DNA of 64,000 nt from Planctomycetales bacterium (GCA_028285345.1 JANQPT010000038.1:62001-126000), one strand, 5' to 3'. Shown: positions 8,117 to 17,644, counted from the stretch's first letter. The notes: generated from the letters alone by a model not told the origin. Numbers and translations are program-made.

Positions 8117-9151
8117 TTACTGCTTGGCCATGGCCTGATCAAAAGCGGCCATCTCGGTCTTTCCGCCGACGATAAACGGAGTCCGTTGGTGAATCTGCTC
8201 CGGCTCGATCTCCATAATTCGCCGAGTGCCGTCGCTAGCGACGCCCCCCGCCTGTTCGGCAATGAAGGCGACAGGGTTCGCCTCGTACAGCAACCGCAGC
8301 TTGCCTTGTGGATTGCTCTCGGTGGGGGGATAGAGAAAGATCCCACCGGTCAGGAGCGTGCGGTGAAAGTCGGCGACCAGCGAACCGATGTACCGCTGCG
8401 GATAGGGCCGCCCGTAAGCGCCGCGGCGGAGGTCGCTGATGAAATCGCAATAGACCTGCGGGTACGAATCCCAGTAACCGTCATTTGAGGAGTAGTATTT
8501 GCCGGCTTCGGGCATGCGGATGTTTTCGTGGCTTAGCACATAGGCTCCAACGGATGGATCAAGCGTAAAACCGTGGACGCCGTGCCCGGTGGTGTAGACC
8601 AAAATTGTTGAGGAGCCATACACGACATAGCCGGCCGCCAACTGCTTGATGCCCGGCTGCAGCACAGCAGCAGCGGGGTCGGCGTCAGCAGGCAGGTCTT
8701 CGGGCATCGCCAGAATCGAAAATGTGGTCCCCACGCTCACGTTAACGTCGATATTGGAGGACCCGTCGAGCGGATCAAAGACCACAACGTACTTGCCTTG
8801 ACCCGACCGGCCGTCGAACATGATCGCCTGTTCGTTTTCCTCGGAAGCAATCACGGCAACGTTTTGACGGAAGCCCAGGCAATGAATCAGCGCCTGGTCG
8901 GCAAAGATGTCCAGCTTCTGTTGCGCCTCGCCCTGAACGTTGATTTGCCCCGCCGCACCGGTTACGTCGAGCAACCCCGCCCGGCGAACTTGGGCCTGGG
9001 TCATCTTCGTCGCCAGTGTGATTCCCGACAGCAGCCAAGAAAAGGCGCCTGACGCACCGGGAGAATGTTTGCGCTGTTCGGCGAGAATATGTTGCTGAAC
9101 GGTGATAATCGAAGGATCCGCATCCAGCGTTTCCATGCGTTGTTGGTTCAT
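8117..9151 (-). CDS. fbp: Class 1 fructose-1,6-bisphosphatase
   Basis: 344 aa, typical family length. It hydrolyses fructose 1,6-bisphosphate to fructose 6-phosphate in gluconeogenesis, and in the cytoplasm. The metal-binding signature FDPLDGSSN is at residues 125-133, preceded by the acidic ASEENE cluster (about 102-107); the sugar-phosphate region LLYEANPVAFIAEQAGG is near the C-terminus. AAGG seven bases before the ATG supports the start. It is divergent from the methyltransferase gene with about 150 bp between them. Confidence 0.96.
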   Translation of the reverse strand: MNQQRMETLDADPSIITVQQHILAEQRKHSPGASGAFSWLLSGITLATKMTQAQVRRAGLLDVTGAAGQINVQGEAQQKLDIFADQALIHCLGFRQNVAVIASEENEQAIMFDGRSGQGKYVVVFDPLDGSSNIDVNVSVGTTFSILAMPEDLPADADPAAAVLQPGIKQLAAGYVVYGSSTILVYTTGHGVHGFTLDPSVGAYVLSHENIRMPEAGKYYSSNDGYWDSYPQVYCDFISDLRRGAYGRPYPQRYIGSLVADFHRTLLTGGIFLYPPTESNPQGKLRLLYEANPVAFIAEQAGGVASDGTRRIMEIEPEQIHQRTPFIVGGKTEMAAFDQAMAKQ

Positions 9152-9300
9152 AAGTCCGCCTTGGAGCGTGTAGAAAACCGTTGACCGGCGTCGCCGCGTC
9201 TGCTGCCGTTTGATACGATGTCGACTGACGGAAGATCGTCATACCGCGACCGGCGCGTAGCGTCAATGCAAAGCAGCTCAACACAGAAAGCTTGACCACC

Positions 9301-10038
9301 ATGACGCTGGGAGACTTCTCTCCGCAAGCGGCGGCATACCGCGAAGCCCGGCCCCACTACCCGCCGCAGTTGGTCAAAAGGCTGATCACAGAGGTTGAAA
9401 TCTCGGAAGGCGACCCGGTTGTGGACATTGGAGCCGGCACGGGAATCTTTACCGCGTTGCTCGCGCAGCACGGCTTTTCAATCACTGCGATCGAGCCAAG
9501 CAGCGATATGAGAAAACATGGCGAATTACTCCCCCAGACGAACTGGATCGAAGCCACTTTTGAGAAGACCACGCTTGACGACGCATCGCAGGCTTGGGCG
9601 GTTGCCGCGCAGGCATTTCACTGGGCCGATGTTCCGCGGGCACTGCCCGAGATTCGCCGAATCCTGAAGCCGGGAGGGTCGTTCACGGCGTTGTGGAACA
9701 ACCGGCTCAACGAGCGCAGCGATGTCCTGCGTTGGACGATGGATGCGATCAGCCGCCACGTGCCGGAATTCGACCATCACTATCGCGCCCGGGATTGGAA
9801 ACACGAATTGCTCTCAACCGGCGATTTCACCGAGGTGATCTACCATCGCGAAGAACATGCCGTTTGGATGTCGCGGCAGCGGTTCTTGAATCTGTGGCGC
9901 AGTCACAATCGTCTCAATACGACCGCCGGGCCGCAGCGGTTCGCCGCTTTGATGGTTGAAGTTGAGCAGCATCTCACGGAGCGCTGTGGCGATGATGTGG
10001 AGATTCCCTACGCCTGCGAGGCCTGGACCGCGCGTTGA
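9301..10038 (+). CDS. Class I SAM-dependent methyltransferase
   Basis: 245 aa. The Rossmann-fold SAM site VDIGAGTG (about 41-48) is followed by an acidic second strand end (IEPSSDM), and the family-typical FHWAD and LKPGGSF segments are present (methyltransferase 11/25 type). The substrate is unknown. A TTG three codons upstream (9292) is in frame, but I take the ATG at 9301. The gene stands alone between fbp and a convergent lipoprotein gene. Confidence 0.85.
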   Translation: MTLGDFSPQAAAYREARPHYPPQLVKRLITEVEISEGDPVVDIGAGTGIFTALLAQHGFSITAIEPSSDMRKHGELLPQTNWIEATFEKTTLDDASQAWAVAAQAFHWADVPRALPEIRRILKPGGSFTALWNNRLNERSDVLRWTMDAISRHVPEFDHHYRARDWKHELLSTGDFTEVIYHREEHAVWMSRQRFLNLWRSHNRLNTTAGPQRFAALMVEVEQHLTERCGDDVEIPYACEAWTAR

Positions 10039-10059
10039 GCTGCGACAGGCGTTCCGCGC

Positions 10060-10101
10060 AAAAAAAGCTCCCCGAAATCCAGGATCGGATCTCGGGGAGC
10101 C
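10060..10101 (-). terminator. Intrinsic terminator of the 10134-11462 lipoprotein gene
   Basis: GCTCCCCGA (10067-10075) pairs with TCGGGGAGC (10092-10100). Read on the minus strand, the hairpin is followed by seven T residues (A run at 10060-10066 on plus). It lies 33 bp past the lipoprotein stop, between two convergent genes. Confidence 0.8.
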
Positions 10102-10133
10102 GTGTATTGTGTCGTTTCTTTGAGAAGAGTCGT

Positions 10134-11462
10134 TTATTGATCCGACTCTTTTTCCTCTTCGACAATGACCTCTTCCGCGCCTTCGGCATCGTCAGCAGGC
10201 GGAGGGAAGTCTGCCCCCGGCGGGCCGAAGTCGCCGCCCGGCGGTCCGCCGCCGCCCATCATGCCGCCCATCATCATCATCATGATACCCGGCCCCAGCG
10301 CTTCGAGATTGACGTCATCTAAGCCGGTCAGTTCGATCGTAACGTTGGGACCCGATTGTCTGGAACTAATGCCGCTGACAATCTTTTGCGCTTCCTGTAG
10401 CATCGGCTTGATCATGCCGATGAAGGGATCATCGGCAGGCGCCTTGTCCATTTCCGCAAGCTGCTTCTTGATATCGGCCACGCCTTCCTGCACGGATTTC
10501 TTTATCGCGCCGTCAACTTCTTTCGCCGTCGGTGTTTCTTCCAACGTCAAAGTTGTTTGGACCATGATTTTCGGCGAGAGCGACGCGGAGAGCACGGCGT
10601 GCTGAAGATCTTGTGGCAGATCGTCAAGCACGGTATCGGTTTTGGGACCCCCACTACTTTTCGCCATTTCTCGCAATTGATCGTTCATGACCAAAACGCC
10701 GGCCAGATCGCCCGACACATCCAGCTTGGCCATCTGATCGGTCAGCGGCGACTTCACCGGCTCCTTGGCGTCCAGCACGCGCTTCAGCGGTTCTTCTTCC
10801 GCCATCACGGCGGTCTTGTCGTCCGGGAAGTAGACACATGGCAACTTCGGCTGCGGCGGTCCGAATCCGGGTCCGCCGAACGGATCGTCTTCGTCCGCAG
10901 CGTCAGTCGGCGGCTCCATTTTTTTCGCGCGGTAGTAGACTTTATCTGCGTACGCGACTTCTTCAACCTCGCCGTCCGGGTTGTCTTTCTTCACCGCCGC
11001 TTCGAGCATTTCCTTGCCTTTGTGGGGCGACGAGAATCGGGCGACGATCGTGACAGGTGCACCTGCTGTCGGATCCTCAGGCGGTCCTCCGCTGATCACG
11101 ACCTGTTCGATCGTGTCCGGATCAATTCCAAGTTCAGATTTGAACTGTGCCACGTTGCCCGCCAACATGGGATTTCCCGAAATCAGCGGAGACTTCAACA
11201 CCTGGCTGGGATGGACCACAACTGCAAAGACCGCTTCAGGAAGCACATAAGACGAATCGACCCCGATCTTGGCCGGCCGGCCCGGCGCCGGAAAATCATC
11301 CGTCTTGCCTGCAGCAGCATTGTCCGCAGCAGCATTGTCCGCCGGTTTGCCCTTCCCGCCGGCATCGGCTTTTTCACCTTCCTTCTCATCGCCGCCGCCA
11401 CATCCCAGGCACGCCACAGAGAGCACTAACAGCCCCGGTAATAGCCAGAACTTACGCATCAC
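10134..11462 (-). CDS. Putative lipoprotein, low-complexity tails, unknown function
   Basis: 442 aa. The N-terminus has a lipobox (LSVACLGC, lipidation at Cys21) followed by a Gly/Ala/Lys/Asp-rich spacer (about residues 22-65). The folded middle part contains repeated alpha/beta-looking segments of a type common in planctomycete exported proteins of unknown function. The C-terminus changes abruptly to a Met/Gly run (MMMMMGGMMGGGG), a Pro/Gly/Asp part and a strongly acidic end. This suggests an outer- or inner-membrane-tethered periplasmic protein. I cannot assign a family. A clear terminator follows (10060-10101). Confidence 0.8.
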   Translation of the reverse strand: MMRKFWLLPGLLVLSVACLGCGGGDEKEGEKADAGGKGKPADNAAADNAAAGKTDDFPAPGRPAKIGVDSSYVLPEAVFAVVVHPSQVLKSPLISGNPMLAGNVAQFKSELGIDPDTIEQVVISGGPPEDPTAGAPVTIVARFSSPHKGKEMLEAAVKKDNPDGEVEEVAYADKVYYRAKKMEPPTDAADEDDPFGGPGFGPPQPKLPCVYFPDDKTAVMAEEEPLKRVLDAKEPVKSPLTDQMAKLDVSGDLAGVLVMNDQLREMAKSSGGPKTDTVLDDLPQDLQHAVLSASLSPKIMVQTTLTLEETPTAKEVDGAIKKSVQEGVADIKKQLAEMDKAPADDPFIGMIKPMLQEAQKIVSGISSRQSGPNVTIELTGLDDVNLEALGPGIMMMMMGGMMGGGGPPGGDFGPPGADFPPPADDAEGAEEVIVEEEKESDQ

Positions 11463-11825
11463 ATCGCCTCCTAAACTGGATGGTGAAACGCCGCCTGCGC
11501 CCCGACATCGGAAGCCGTCTCCCAGCGCGCGTCACATAAGATCAGTCTTGCAACGACAATCAACCCACTTCGGATCAAACCACGGCGGAAGTATTCGCCT
11601 GGGGTGACAATATGCGATCGACGGCGGAAATACAAGAACTCTGCTAAGCCATAACATCGAATTCCAGAGATGATGGCCGTTGGCAATCCGTTCAGATCTG
11701 ACAAATAGACAGAGTTGCGATCCGAACTTCAGAGAATTGTCATCGACACCGACTTCGGGTAGTTTGTCGCAGTCGACAAGCCAATCAATTGACTGCTAGT
11801 TCATCCTCACGAGGGAACCACGCAC
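11463..11825. other. Divergent intergenic region
   Basis: 363 bp between the divergent lipoprotein and SDR genes. The short open frames here have no ribosome binding site or family resemblance. Both promoters must lie here, but I could not place convincing -35/-10 pairs. Confidence 0.4.
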
Positions 11826-12614
11826 ATGGGCATCTTAGACCGCTTTTCACTTGCAGGAAAAATCGCGCTGGTGACTGCCGGGGCGGGGCCGCAGTTTGGC
11901 AGTAGTATCTCCGAAGGCTTGGCCGAAGCCGGAGCGACGGTGATTACCGCGTCGCGTTCACTGGAGCGGAACCGAGAGTTCGCTGAGAAACTGCGCGCGC
12001 AGGGCTATGACGCACACGGCATGCAGTTCGACTTGGGCGATGCCGACTCGACGCAGCGGCTGCACGACGACTTGATCAGCCGATTCGGTCGACTCGACGT
12101 GCTGGTCAATAGCGCACTGCAGCGCGAAGGACACGTCGGCGACCTGCCGCATCAGACGCCGGAGGTTTGGCGCAAAGCGGGCGAAGGGGATTTGGGCGGG
12201 CTGTTTCACATCTGCCAACTGTTCATCCCCGACATGGTTGAGCAGCGTGGCGGGTCGATCATCAATATCTCCAGCATTTACGGCGTCGTCTCCAACGACC
12301 CCACGCTCTACGAGGGAACCGACATGATCCAGCCGCCGACGTATAATTTCGTCAAGGCGGGCATGATCAATTTCACGCGCTATCTGGCCTGCTATTACGG
12401 CAAGCAGGGCGTGCGGGCCAATTGCCTCAGCCCCGGCGGCTATTTCAATAATCAGCCGCAGCCGTTTTTGGAGAATTACACCAAGCGGGTCCCCATCGGC
12501 CGGATGTTGGAGAATGACGACATCAAAGGCGCCGCCGTGTTTCTGGCGTCGGACGCGTCGAGCTATATCACGGGCGCCAATCTAATGGTTGACGGCGGCT
12601 GGGTCTGCCTGTAA
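11826..12614 (+). CDS. SDR family NAD(P)-dependent oxidoreductase
   Basis: 262 aa, classical short-chain dehydrogenase length. The catalytic residues are visible: Ser149/150 (NISSIYG), Tyr173 and Lys177 in YNFVK. The C-terminal SSYITGANLMVDGGW is the usual end of FabG-like SDRs. The nucleotide-binding loop is TAGAGPQFG (17-25) instead of TGxxxGxG, so cofactor binding may differ slightly. GAGGG about ten bases before the ATG supports the start. The substrate is unknown; sugar or polyol oxidation is common among relatives. Convergent with the RidA gene. Confidence 0.88.
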   Translation: MGILDRFSLAGKIALVTAGAGPQFGSSISEGLAEAGATVITASRSLERNREFAEKLRAQGYDAHGMQFDLGDADSTQRLHDDLISRFGRLDVLVNSALQREGHVGDLPHQTPEVWRKAGEGDLGGLFHICQLFIPDMVEQRGGSIINISSIYGVVSNDPTLYEGTDMIQPPTYNFVKAGMINFTRYLACYYGKQGVRANCLSPGGYFNNQPQPFLENYTKRVPIGRMLENDDIKGAAVFLASDASSYITGANLMVDGGWVCL

Positions 12615-12670
12615 CAGCGGACGTCGCGGCGAATATCTTTGAGGTGCGAGCCACAGACCTCTCCAGGCAC

Positions 12671-13132
12671 TCAGTCCCGCACTTGGAAGATCACCTCGAC
12701 CTCGACGGCGATGTTGAAGGGCAGCGACCCCATACCGACCGCGCTGCGGGCGCCGCGTCCGTTTTCGCCGAAGACCTCGACCATCAGGTCGCTGAACCCG
12801 TTAATGACTTTGGGATGGTGCCGAAAATCGGGCGCGGCGTTGACCATGCCGAGTGCCTTCACCAGCCGCTCTACGCGATCCAGCGAACCGAGGTAGTTGC
12901 GAATCGTGGAGAGAATACACAAGCCGACCGTGCGCGCCGCCTCAATCCCCTGCTCTTCGGTCAAATCGTCCCCGACACGGCCTTGGATCTGCGTGCCGTC
13001 CGGCTTCAGCGGCCCGTGCCCGGAGACATAGATCACGTTTCCCACCTGAACGACCGGCATGTAGGTCCCGGCGGGGACTTGGGGCGCGGGTAATTCGAGT
13101 CCAAGTTCCTGGATTTTGGCTTCAGCACTCAT
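12671..13132 (-). CDS. RidA family protein (YjgF/YER057c/UK114)
   Basis: 153 aa. RidA proteins deaminate reactive enamine/imine intermediates produced by PLP enzymes; others of the family have different roles. The protein has the family core (VIYVSGHGP, then the GARSAVGMGSLP segment with the Arg that binds the substrate carboxylate, then a closing VEVEVIFQV strand). The frame is open 12 codons further, but AAGGA eight bases before the ATG at 13132 identifies the start. It lies downstream of the ExbD genes on the same strand with a 111-bp gap and may or may not share their transcript. Confidence 0.88.
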   Translation of the reverse strand: MSAEAKIQELGLELPAPQVPAGTYMPVVQVGNVIYVSGHGPLKPDGTQIQGRVGDDLTEEQGIEAARTVGLCILSTIRNYLGSLDRVERLVKALGMVNAAPDFRHHPKVINGFSDLMVEVFGENGRGARSAVGMGSLPFNIAVEVEVIFQVRD

Positions 13133-13243
13133 GGGGCGGTTCCTTGATCGAGATTTCGTGTGGTTCAATGAAGCGGGGCGCGGGGAGCGTTCGATTCAGG
13201 ATACGAACTCCCACCGCCAATCCCAAGCCGAGCGGCCGACAAT

Positions 13244-13738
13244 CTATTCCGGCGATTTCGGCTGGGCGAAATTGATTTTCTCGATGTACTTGACTGGCTG
13301 GCCGTCGGCGTTGACCGTACCGGTGCAAGCGCTGATGGCGGCGACGGTGTAGCGGTAGTGCAGGCCGTAGTCGGCGTCGATTTCGACTTCCATGTCCTTG
13401 GAATGCACGCTACCCGGGTGGCCGATCAAATCGAGGATTCGACGGTTGAGTTGTTCAAACGCCAAGTCGGTGTTGCCGAGTTCGTCGTTGTTGATCGACA
13501 AGCTGGACAATTGGCCATTTGCACCCGCTTTGAGGCGGACGACGATTGGCGGCAGTTGCAATTCATCGTCGACCTGAGCAGGGGCGCCGATCGGCATGTT
13601 GATGCTGAAATCTCCTTCGGGCGCGACGACTTTGAGTGTCAGCATGAAAAAAATCAGCAGCAGAAACACGACATCGATCATCGGCGCCATTTGCGTCTCG
13701 ATGCGATGATAACCGCTGGATGGTTTGGCAAGTCTCAT
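13244..13738 (-). CDS. ExbD/TolR-type biopolymer transport protein (1)
   Basis: 164 aa with the ExbD/TolR layout: short cytoplasmic N-terminus, one membrane helix starting PMIDVVFLLLIFF with the conserved proton-carrying Asp (Asp22), then a periplasmic domain. ExbD dimers sit inside the ExbB pentamer and convert proton flow into force on a TonB- or TolA-type partner. It is the second of two ExbD paralogues in a row (18 bp after the first) and the fourth gene of the TPR-ExbB-ExbD-ExbD set. The sequence differs clearly from the first copy after the helix, so a mixed ExbD dimer is likely. Confidence 0.92.
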   Translation of the reverse strand: MRLAKPSSGYHRIETQMAPMIDVVFLLLIFFMLTLKVVAPEGDFSINMPIGAPAQVDDELQLPPIVVRLKAGANGQLSSLSINNDELGNTDLAFEQLNRRILDLIGHPGSVHSKDMEVEIDADYGLHYRYTVAAISACTGTVNADGQPVKYIEKINFAQPKSPE

Positions 13739-13756
13739 GTTGGCATTCGGCCGCGA

Positions 13757-14251
13757 TCAGCGGAGTGTGTTGGGATCTTCCGACTTGGCTTTGAGCGCAA
13801 ATTTTTCGAACTTTGCCTGACGGCAGAGTTTGATGAGTTCCTGAATCAAACCGGTGGGGACGTCGGCATCGGCGCGGATGATCACTGTCGTTGTCAACTC
13901 TTCGCCGGCGAGTTCGCCCTTTTTTTGGAAGAACTGAGATTCGAGGTTCAATCGGTCCGCCATATCCGGGATGCGGATCTTTTCGTCGCCGGGATAGAAC
14001 ACGTACGGCTCGGGATCGGTAATGTTGCCCTCTTTATCGCGCACAAAGCCGATGTTGAGGACCAACTCCTGGTCCGGCTTGACCTTCGTCGGGCGGGCCA
14101 AGTCGCTGCTGGGCAGTTTGACCCGCTCGTCCGCTTGAGTCGCCTCGAAATTGATGATCACCATAAAAAAGGCGATCAATTGAAACACAACGTCGATCAT
14201 CGGCGTCATGTCAGCTTCGGGCAGAAACGGGTCGTGTTTATGAAATCGCAT
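13757..14251 (-). CDS. ExbD/TolR-type biopolymer transport protein (2)
   Basis: 164 aa. The N-terminal helix MTPMIDVVFQLIAFFMV carries the conserved Asp (Asp20). The periplasmic part is longer in charged loops than in the neighbouring copy and ends with the usual alpha/beta RADADVPTG...IKLCR pattern. It follows the ExbB gene by 78 bp and precedes the second ExbD by 18 bp on the minus strand, so it belongs to the same operon. With ExbB it should form a proton-driven motor in the inner membrane. Confidence 0.92.
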   Translation of the reverse strand: MRFHKHDPFLPEADMTPMIDVVFQLIAFFMVIINFEATQADERVKLPSSDLARPTKVKPDQELVLNIGFVRDKEGNITDPEPYVFYPGDEKIRIPDMADRLNLESQFFQKKGELAGEELTTTVIIRADADVPTGLIQELIKLCRQAKFEKFALKAKSEDPNTLR

Positions 14252-14329
14252 GCCGCGCTGAGTGTTTCCCTAAAACCGGTCTGTTTCGATATGGCAGATG
14301 TCAGTTCGTAAGCCTACGGGCACAGCTCA

Positions 14330-15196
14330 TCATTCCTTCGGCGCTGCGGGAGCGGATGCCGGAGCGGAGCCGCCGCCCGACTTGCGCGAAGCGACCAGCT
14401 GATTGATCAACCCTTCACCCACCATGCCAACTTCACTTGTCAAGCGAGCCATTCGGTTGCGGAGAACCAGATATCCGACCATGGCGGGAATCGCCACAAT
14501 CAAACCTTCCAGCGTGGTGAATAGCGCCGTTGAGATTCCTTTGGCCAAGTCGGCCGGCTTCGGGCTTGTTTGGCTGTCGGCGATGACCTCGAACGATTCG
14601 ATCATGCCGGCCACCGTGCCCATCAGTCCAAACATCGGCGCAATCGAGCCGATGAGCGCCAAGTAGCTGAGCTTGTGCTCAATTTCCATCGCCTCCTGCT
14701 CGCCCATCTCCTGCATGCCTTCCATGGCTTCTTTTTGGCTGCGGCTGATTTTGCCGAGTCCTGCGGTCAATACGCGGGCCAAGAAGGAATCGTCATTGCG
14801 GGCCGAGTCATAGGCAGCCTGATAATCCTTTTTGCTGATCTGCTCTCCAAAGCTCTCGATGAACGTCGGCGGTAGAAAAATATCGCGGCGGATCTGCAGG
14901 GCGTTCATCACGATCAAGGCGACCATCACGAACGAGAGCAGCAGCAAGATTAACCCGAAGACTCCGGAGGACTCGATCATCCAGAACAGCAGATTCTGCG
15001 ACGGCGTCGCCTGCGATTCCGATGCGGCCGGTTCTTGGTCGGCGGGGGCCTCTTGTGCCGGTTCATCTTGCGCCGCCGATTCTGCGGGACCCAGACCGGG
15101 CAACTCGATGGTTAGCAGACCGAGCGCGAGCAAGCAGATCATCAGCCAGGTACGCAGCCTGCTTGTGTCATCATGCGCCGTAAGACGGTTGCACAT
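14330..15196 (-). CDS. MotA/TolQ/ExbB proton channel family protein
   Basis: 288 aa. An N-terminal hydrophobic segment (about 16-33) and a Glu/Ala/Pro-rich linker (about 40-68) precede the ExbB core with three membrane helices (about 72-97, 180-205 and 220-245). The motif APMFGLMGTVAGM lines the channel helix in this family. The extra N-terminal helix and periplasmic linker are typical of planctomycete and myxobacterial ExbB proteins. GAGGAG six bases before the ATG supports the start. It is the stator of the proton motor made with the two ExbD proteins downstream. The C-terminal tail is Ala/Pro/Ser-rich. Confidence 0.92.
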   Translation of the reverse strand: MCNRLTAHDDTSRLRTWLMICLLALGLLTIELPGLGPAESAAQDEPAQEAPADQEPAASESQATPSQNLLFWMIESSGVFGLILLLLSFVMVALIVMNALQIRRDIFLPPTFIESFGEQISKKDYQAAYDSARNDDSFLARVLTAGLGKISRSQKEAMEGMQEMGEQEAMEIEHKLSYLALIGSIAPMFGLMGTVAGMIESFEVIADSQTSPKPADLAKGISTALFTTLEGLIVAIPAMVGYLVLRNRMARLTSEVGMVGEGLINQLVASRKSGGGSAPASAPAAPKE

Positions 15197-15322
15197 TTCA
15201 GCTCCTCTTGGGGGCAGTTGAATTGAGTGATGCCCAAAACAGTGGTGTTAATCGTCAATTTCGCCATTGTAGGCCGGTCCCCGACGCGATTCCAGCGGAT
15301 GACATCCGGCCGCTCCGCTCCA

Positions 15323-16375
15323 TCAACGTTTGGCCCAGGGGCTGTTGGGATAGCGGGATTCCAAACGCTTGCGAGCGTTCTCCGCACGGGACGGGTTCCA
15401 ATTCCCCGTGCGCAATTGCGACAAATGGTACAACGCCTCGGCGTGCGACGGTTTTTCGTTCGGCAACATGAGGTCCACTTTGAGAAAATCAAGTACCGCC
15501 GCGTCGTCGTTGCCTGCGGCGATATGGCATTTGCCCTGAAGTATATACGCACGGGCGACGGCGGAGTTTTCCGTGATTGCCGGGTCATCTACGATTTGAT
15601 TCAGGTTTTTCAGCGCTTGCTCGAATTGTTTCTGTTCAATTTGACAGGCGATTTTGCCGAACCGGGCGTCGAGTTGGCGCGACCGTTCTCCGGGAGTTTT
15701 CGCGGGCATCTGCAACACGGCGTCAAATTCGGACGCCGCTTTGACGGGATCGCCGCCACCCTGTTTGAGGAACAGCTCCGCGCGTCCGATCTTTGACGCC
15801 ATCTGATGCTCACTCTGTTTTGATTGGCCCAACAAATCGAAAGCGGCGGTTGCATTTTTCCAGTCTTGTTTGCGGGCGTAGAGCCGGCCCAGCAGATCGA
15901 CGGCGGAATACGTGTGAAAGCTCTCGGGATGCCGTTCACGGAACGCTTCGAGACCTTTGATCGCCGGATCGGCGTCGCCGGTTCCGGCGAGCGCCAATTT
16001 CGCGGTGGTCGCCGCGATGCCGAAGTCCAGATCGGCCCGCAATCCCGGCAGCGGCGACTTGGCGTCCGGGTCGTTTTTGGCCTCCTGGTACCCTTTGAGC
16101 GCGCGTTCCAGTTGACCGGCACGCTCGCTGTTGCGCGCGACATTCATGATGGCGGGTTCGCCGGTCCATTTGATCGATTCGATTTGGCCGGAGGGAATTT
16201 CGGTCGTCTTCGAACGGTTCTCCAACGTCACACTGTCGGGCGTGATTTTGATAACTTCGCCGAAGATGCTCTTCTTTTTCCCCTTGAGCGAAACCGTCTC
16301 CGTCGCCGCAGCCGGGGCGAGTAACGACGCGACCATCCACAGGGCCATGAATCCGGCCAGAGTCAGTTTTTGCAT
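15323..16375 (-). CDS. Exported TPR protein upstream of ExbB
   Basis: 350 aa with a signal peptide (about 1-24, ending PAAATE), a small beta-rich segment (KGKKKSIFGEVIKITPDSV) that may bind a polymer or protein, then tetratricopeptide repeats to the C-terminus (about 80-345). It is the first gene of the minus-strand run TPR-ExbB-ExbD-ExbD, 126 bp before exbB. A periplasmic TPR scaffold beside an ExbB/ExbD motor resembles YbgF/CpoB beside TolQRA in proteobacteria; that parallel is inference from position and domain type, not sequence identity. Confidence 0.85.
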   Translation of the reverse strand: MQKLTLAGFMALWMVASLLAPAAATETVSLKGKKKSIFGEVIKITPDSVTLENRSKTTEIPSGQIESIKWTGEPAIMNVARNSERAGQLERALKGYQEAKNDPDAKSPLPGLRADLDFGIAATTAKLALAGTGDADPAIKGLEAFRERHPESFHTYSAVDLLGRLYARKQDWKNATAAFDLLGQSKQSEHQMASKIGRAELFLKQGGGDPVKAASEFDAVLQMPAKTPGERSRQLDARFGKIACQIEQKQFEQALKNLNQIVDDPAITENSAVARAYILQGKCHIAAGNDDAAVLDFLKVDLMLPNEKPSHAEALYHLSQLRTGNWNPSRAENARKRLESRYPNSPWAKR

Positions 16376-16626
16376 CCCGATCGATTTCCCGTGATCTAAG
16401 AATCTCTTCCGAAGTCTCCAAGGCTCAGCTCGTTACGTCGCCGCACAGCAGCGACCGATTCTGACAACTATACGAAAACCGCTACGAACGGACACCGTAC
16501 GGGGCCTGGATATCAGTAACAGGGCTGTTTTTCTGGACCCCTGCATTCGAAAACGGAAATTCGGAACGGTTCTTCGATGAAAAACCACTGATTGCGGGCT
16601 GGTCGTCGACAAATGATCCCGAATCG

Positions 16627-17625
16627 CTATGCGTACGGGCTAGGCGGGTCGAGTACGCCACCCTTGTCGAAACGGGGTTGCACTTCTCCATTTTCATCTA
16701 AGAAGAGATGAACGATGCCATCGGAAATCCACATGAGGGAGCCGACCTTACAGGAAGCTTCATAATCTTGATATTCGACGTTGACATACGGCCAGTGGGT
16801 CTCTTCGAAGTTTGAGCCACCATATATTCGGGGAATTGAAGCCAGAAACCGCCCGGGAGCGATTCCATCCTCCTCGATTACCTCTGGAAATCGCCACGCG
16901 GGGGTCCCGCCGATCTTCAGAAAACTCAATGTGCAGAGCCAATGTCTCAAACTATACAAATTCTCAATCTGCATCGTATCGTCTAGCACTTCATCAAAGT
17001 CTTCATCATCTTCATCATCTTCTTCGTCGTCGTCTTCGTCGAAATTTTCGGGGACCATCGACTGCAGCAAATCGACTGCCTTTTCTTCAATGTAGTCGAC
17101 CGTACGATGCCGCACTCCATAGCAGATCGGCAATCGATCTGCCCACGTACCTTCCGGAATTTCGTCCGCCTCGATCAAGTGTTCCAACCCAAGTGAATAC
17201 CATTCGAAAACGGGTGGCCCGGCAAAACGATGATAGGCGTGCGGCACCCAATCTTCGAAGTACGCCAGTAGGATATCGCCGGGAAGCGGTCCCACGATGT
17301 CCGTCGATTCGGTGAACCGAAACTGAGCGACAAAAGTCAGCGGCTTTCCCGTCTCTCGCGACATCGGCCAAGGTTTGCCACGCGGGCGGTAAGGGAGGCC
17401 GCCGACTTTGGTAATGTCTCGACGATCTGGTTCGCCCAAGCCGAATATAAAGATATCCGTCTGGAGCGACCTACCCAAGTCGAAGCAAGCGAGTGCCCGC
17501 TCTCGGATTTGCTCAATATGACAGATTGTCGACGGCCCGTCGTTGCTGGCTACATAGGGATCATATTCCTCAAGTGGAAAAATGGGCAACCATTGGTTTA
17601 TGTCTAACTCTTCTGGTGCAGACAT
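16627..17625 (-). CDS. DUF1963/YwqG-like protein with acidic insert
   Basis: 332 aa, probably cytoplasmic. The segment KVGGLPYRP (73-81), followed by WP and FVAQFRF (about 86-103), matches the YwqG/DUF1963 family, whose function is not established. A run of almost only Asp and Glu (residues 195-212, FDEDDDEEDDEDDEDFDE) sits in a loop and would bind cations or basic partners. The C-terminal part returns to a folded pattern (KIGGTPAWRF, LMWISDGIVHLFLDENG). It follows the alcohol dehydrogenase gene by 19 bp and is probably co-transcribed. Confidence 0.75.
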   Translation of the reverse strand: MSAPEELDINQWLPIFPLEEYDPYVASNDGPSTICHIEQIRERALACFDLGRSLQTDIFIFGLGEPDRRDITKVGGLPYRPRGKPWPMSRETGKPLTFVAQFRFTESTDIVGPLPGDILLAYFEDWVPHAYHRFAGPPVFEWYSLGLEHLIEADEIPEGTWADRLPICYGVRHRTVDYIEEKAVDLLQSMVPENFDEDDDEEDDEDDEDFDEVLDDTMQIENLYSLRHWLCTLSFLKIGGTPAWRFPEVIEEDGIAPGRFLASIPRIYGGSNFEETHWPYVNVEYQDYEASCKVGSLMWISDGIVHLFLDENGEVQPRFDKGGVLDPPSPYA

Positions 17626-17644
17626 GGGAGCGCCGTCAATCGAT

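Noticed and set aside
16463-16495. TATAGT on the minus strand as a promoter of the TPR-ExbB operon
   Set aside because: The -10 box is good, but the matching -35 position (GTGTCC) fits only three of six bases.
16983-17045. Simple-sequence tract rich in TCATCATCTTC
   Set aside because: It encodes the Asp/Glu run of the YwqG-like protein and needs no separate explanation.
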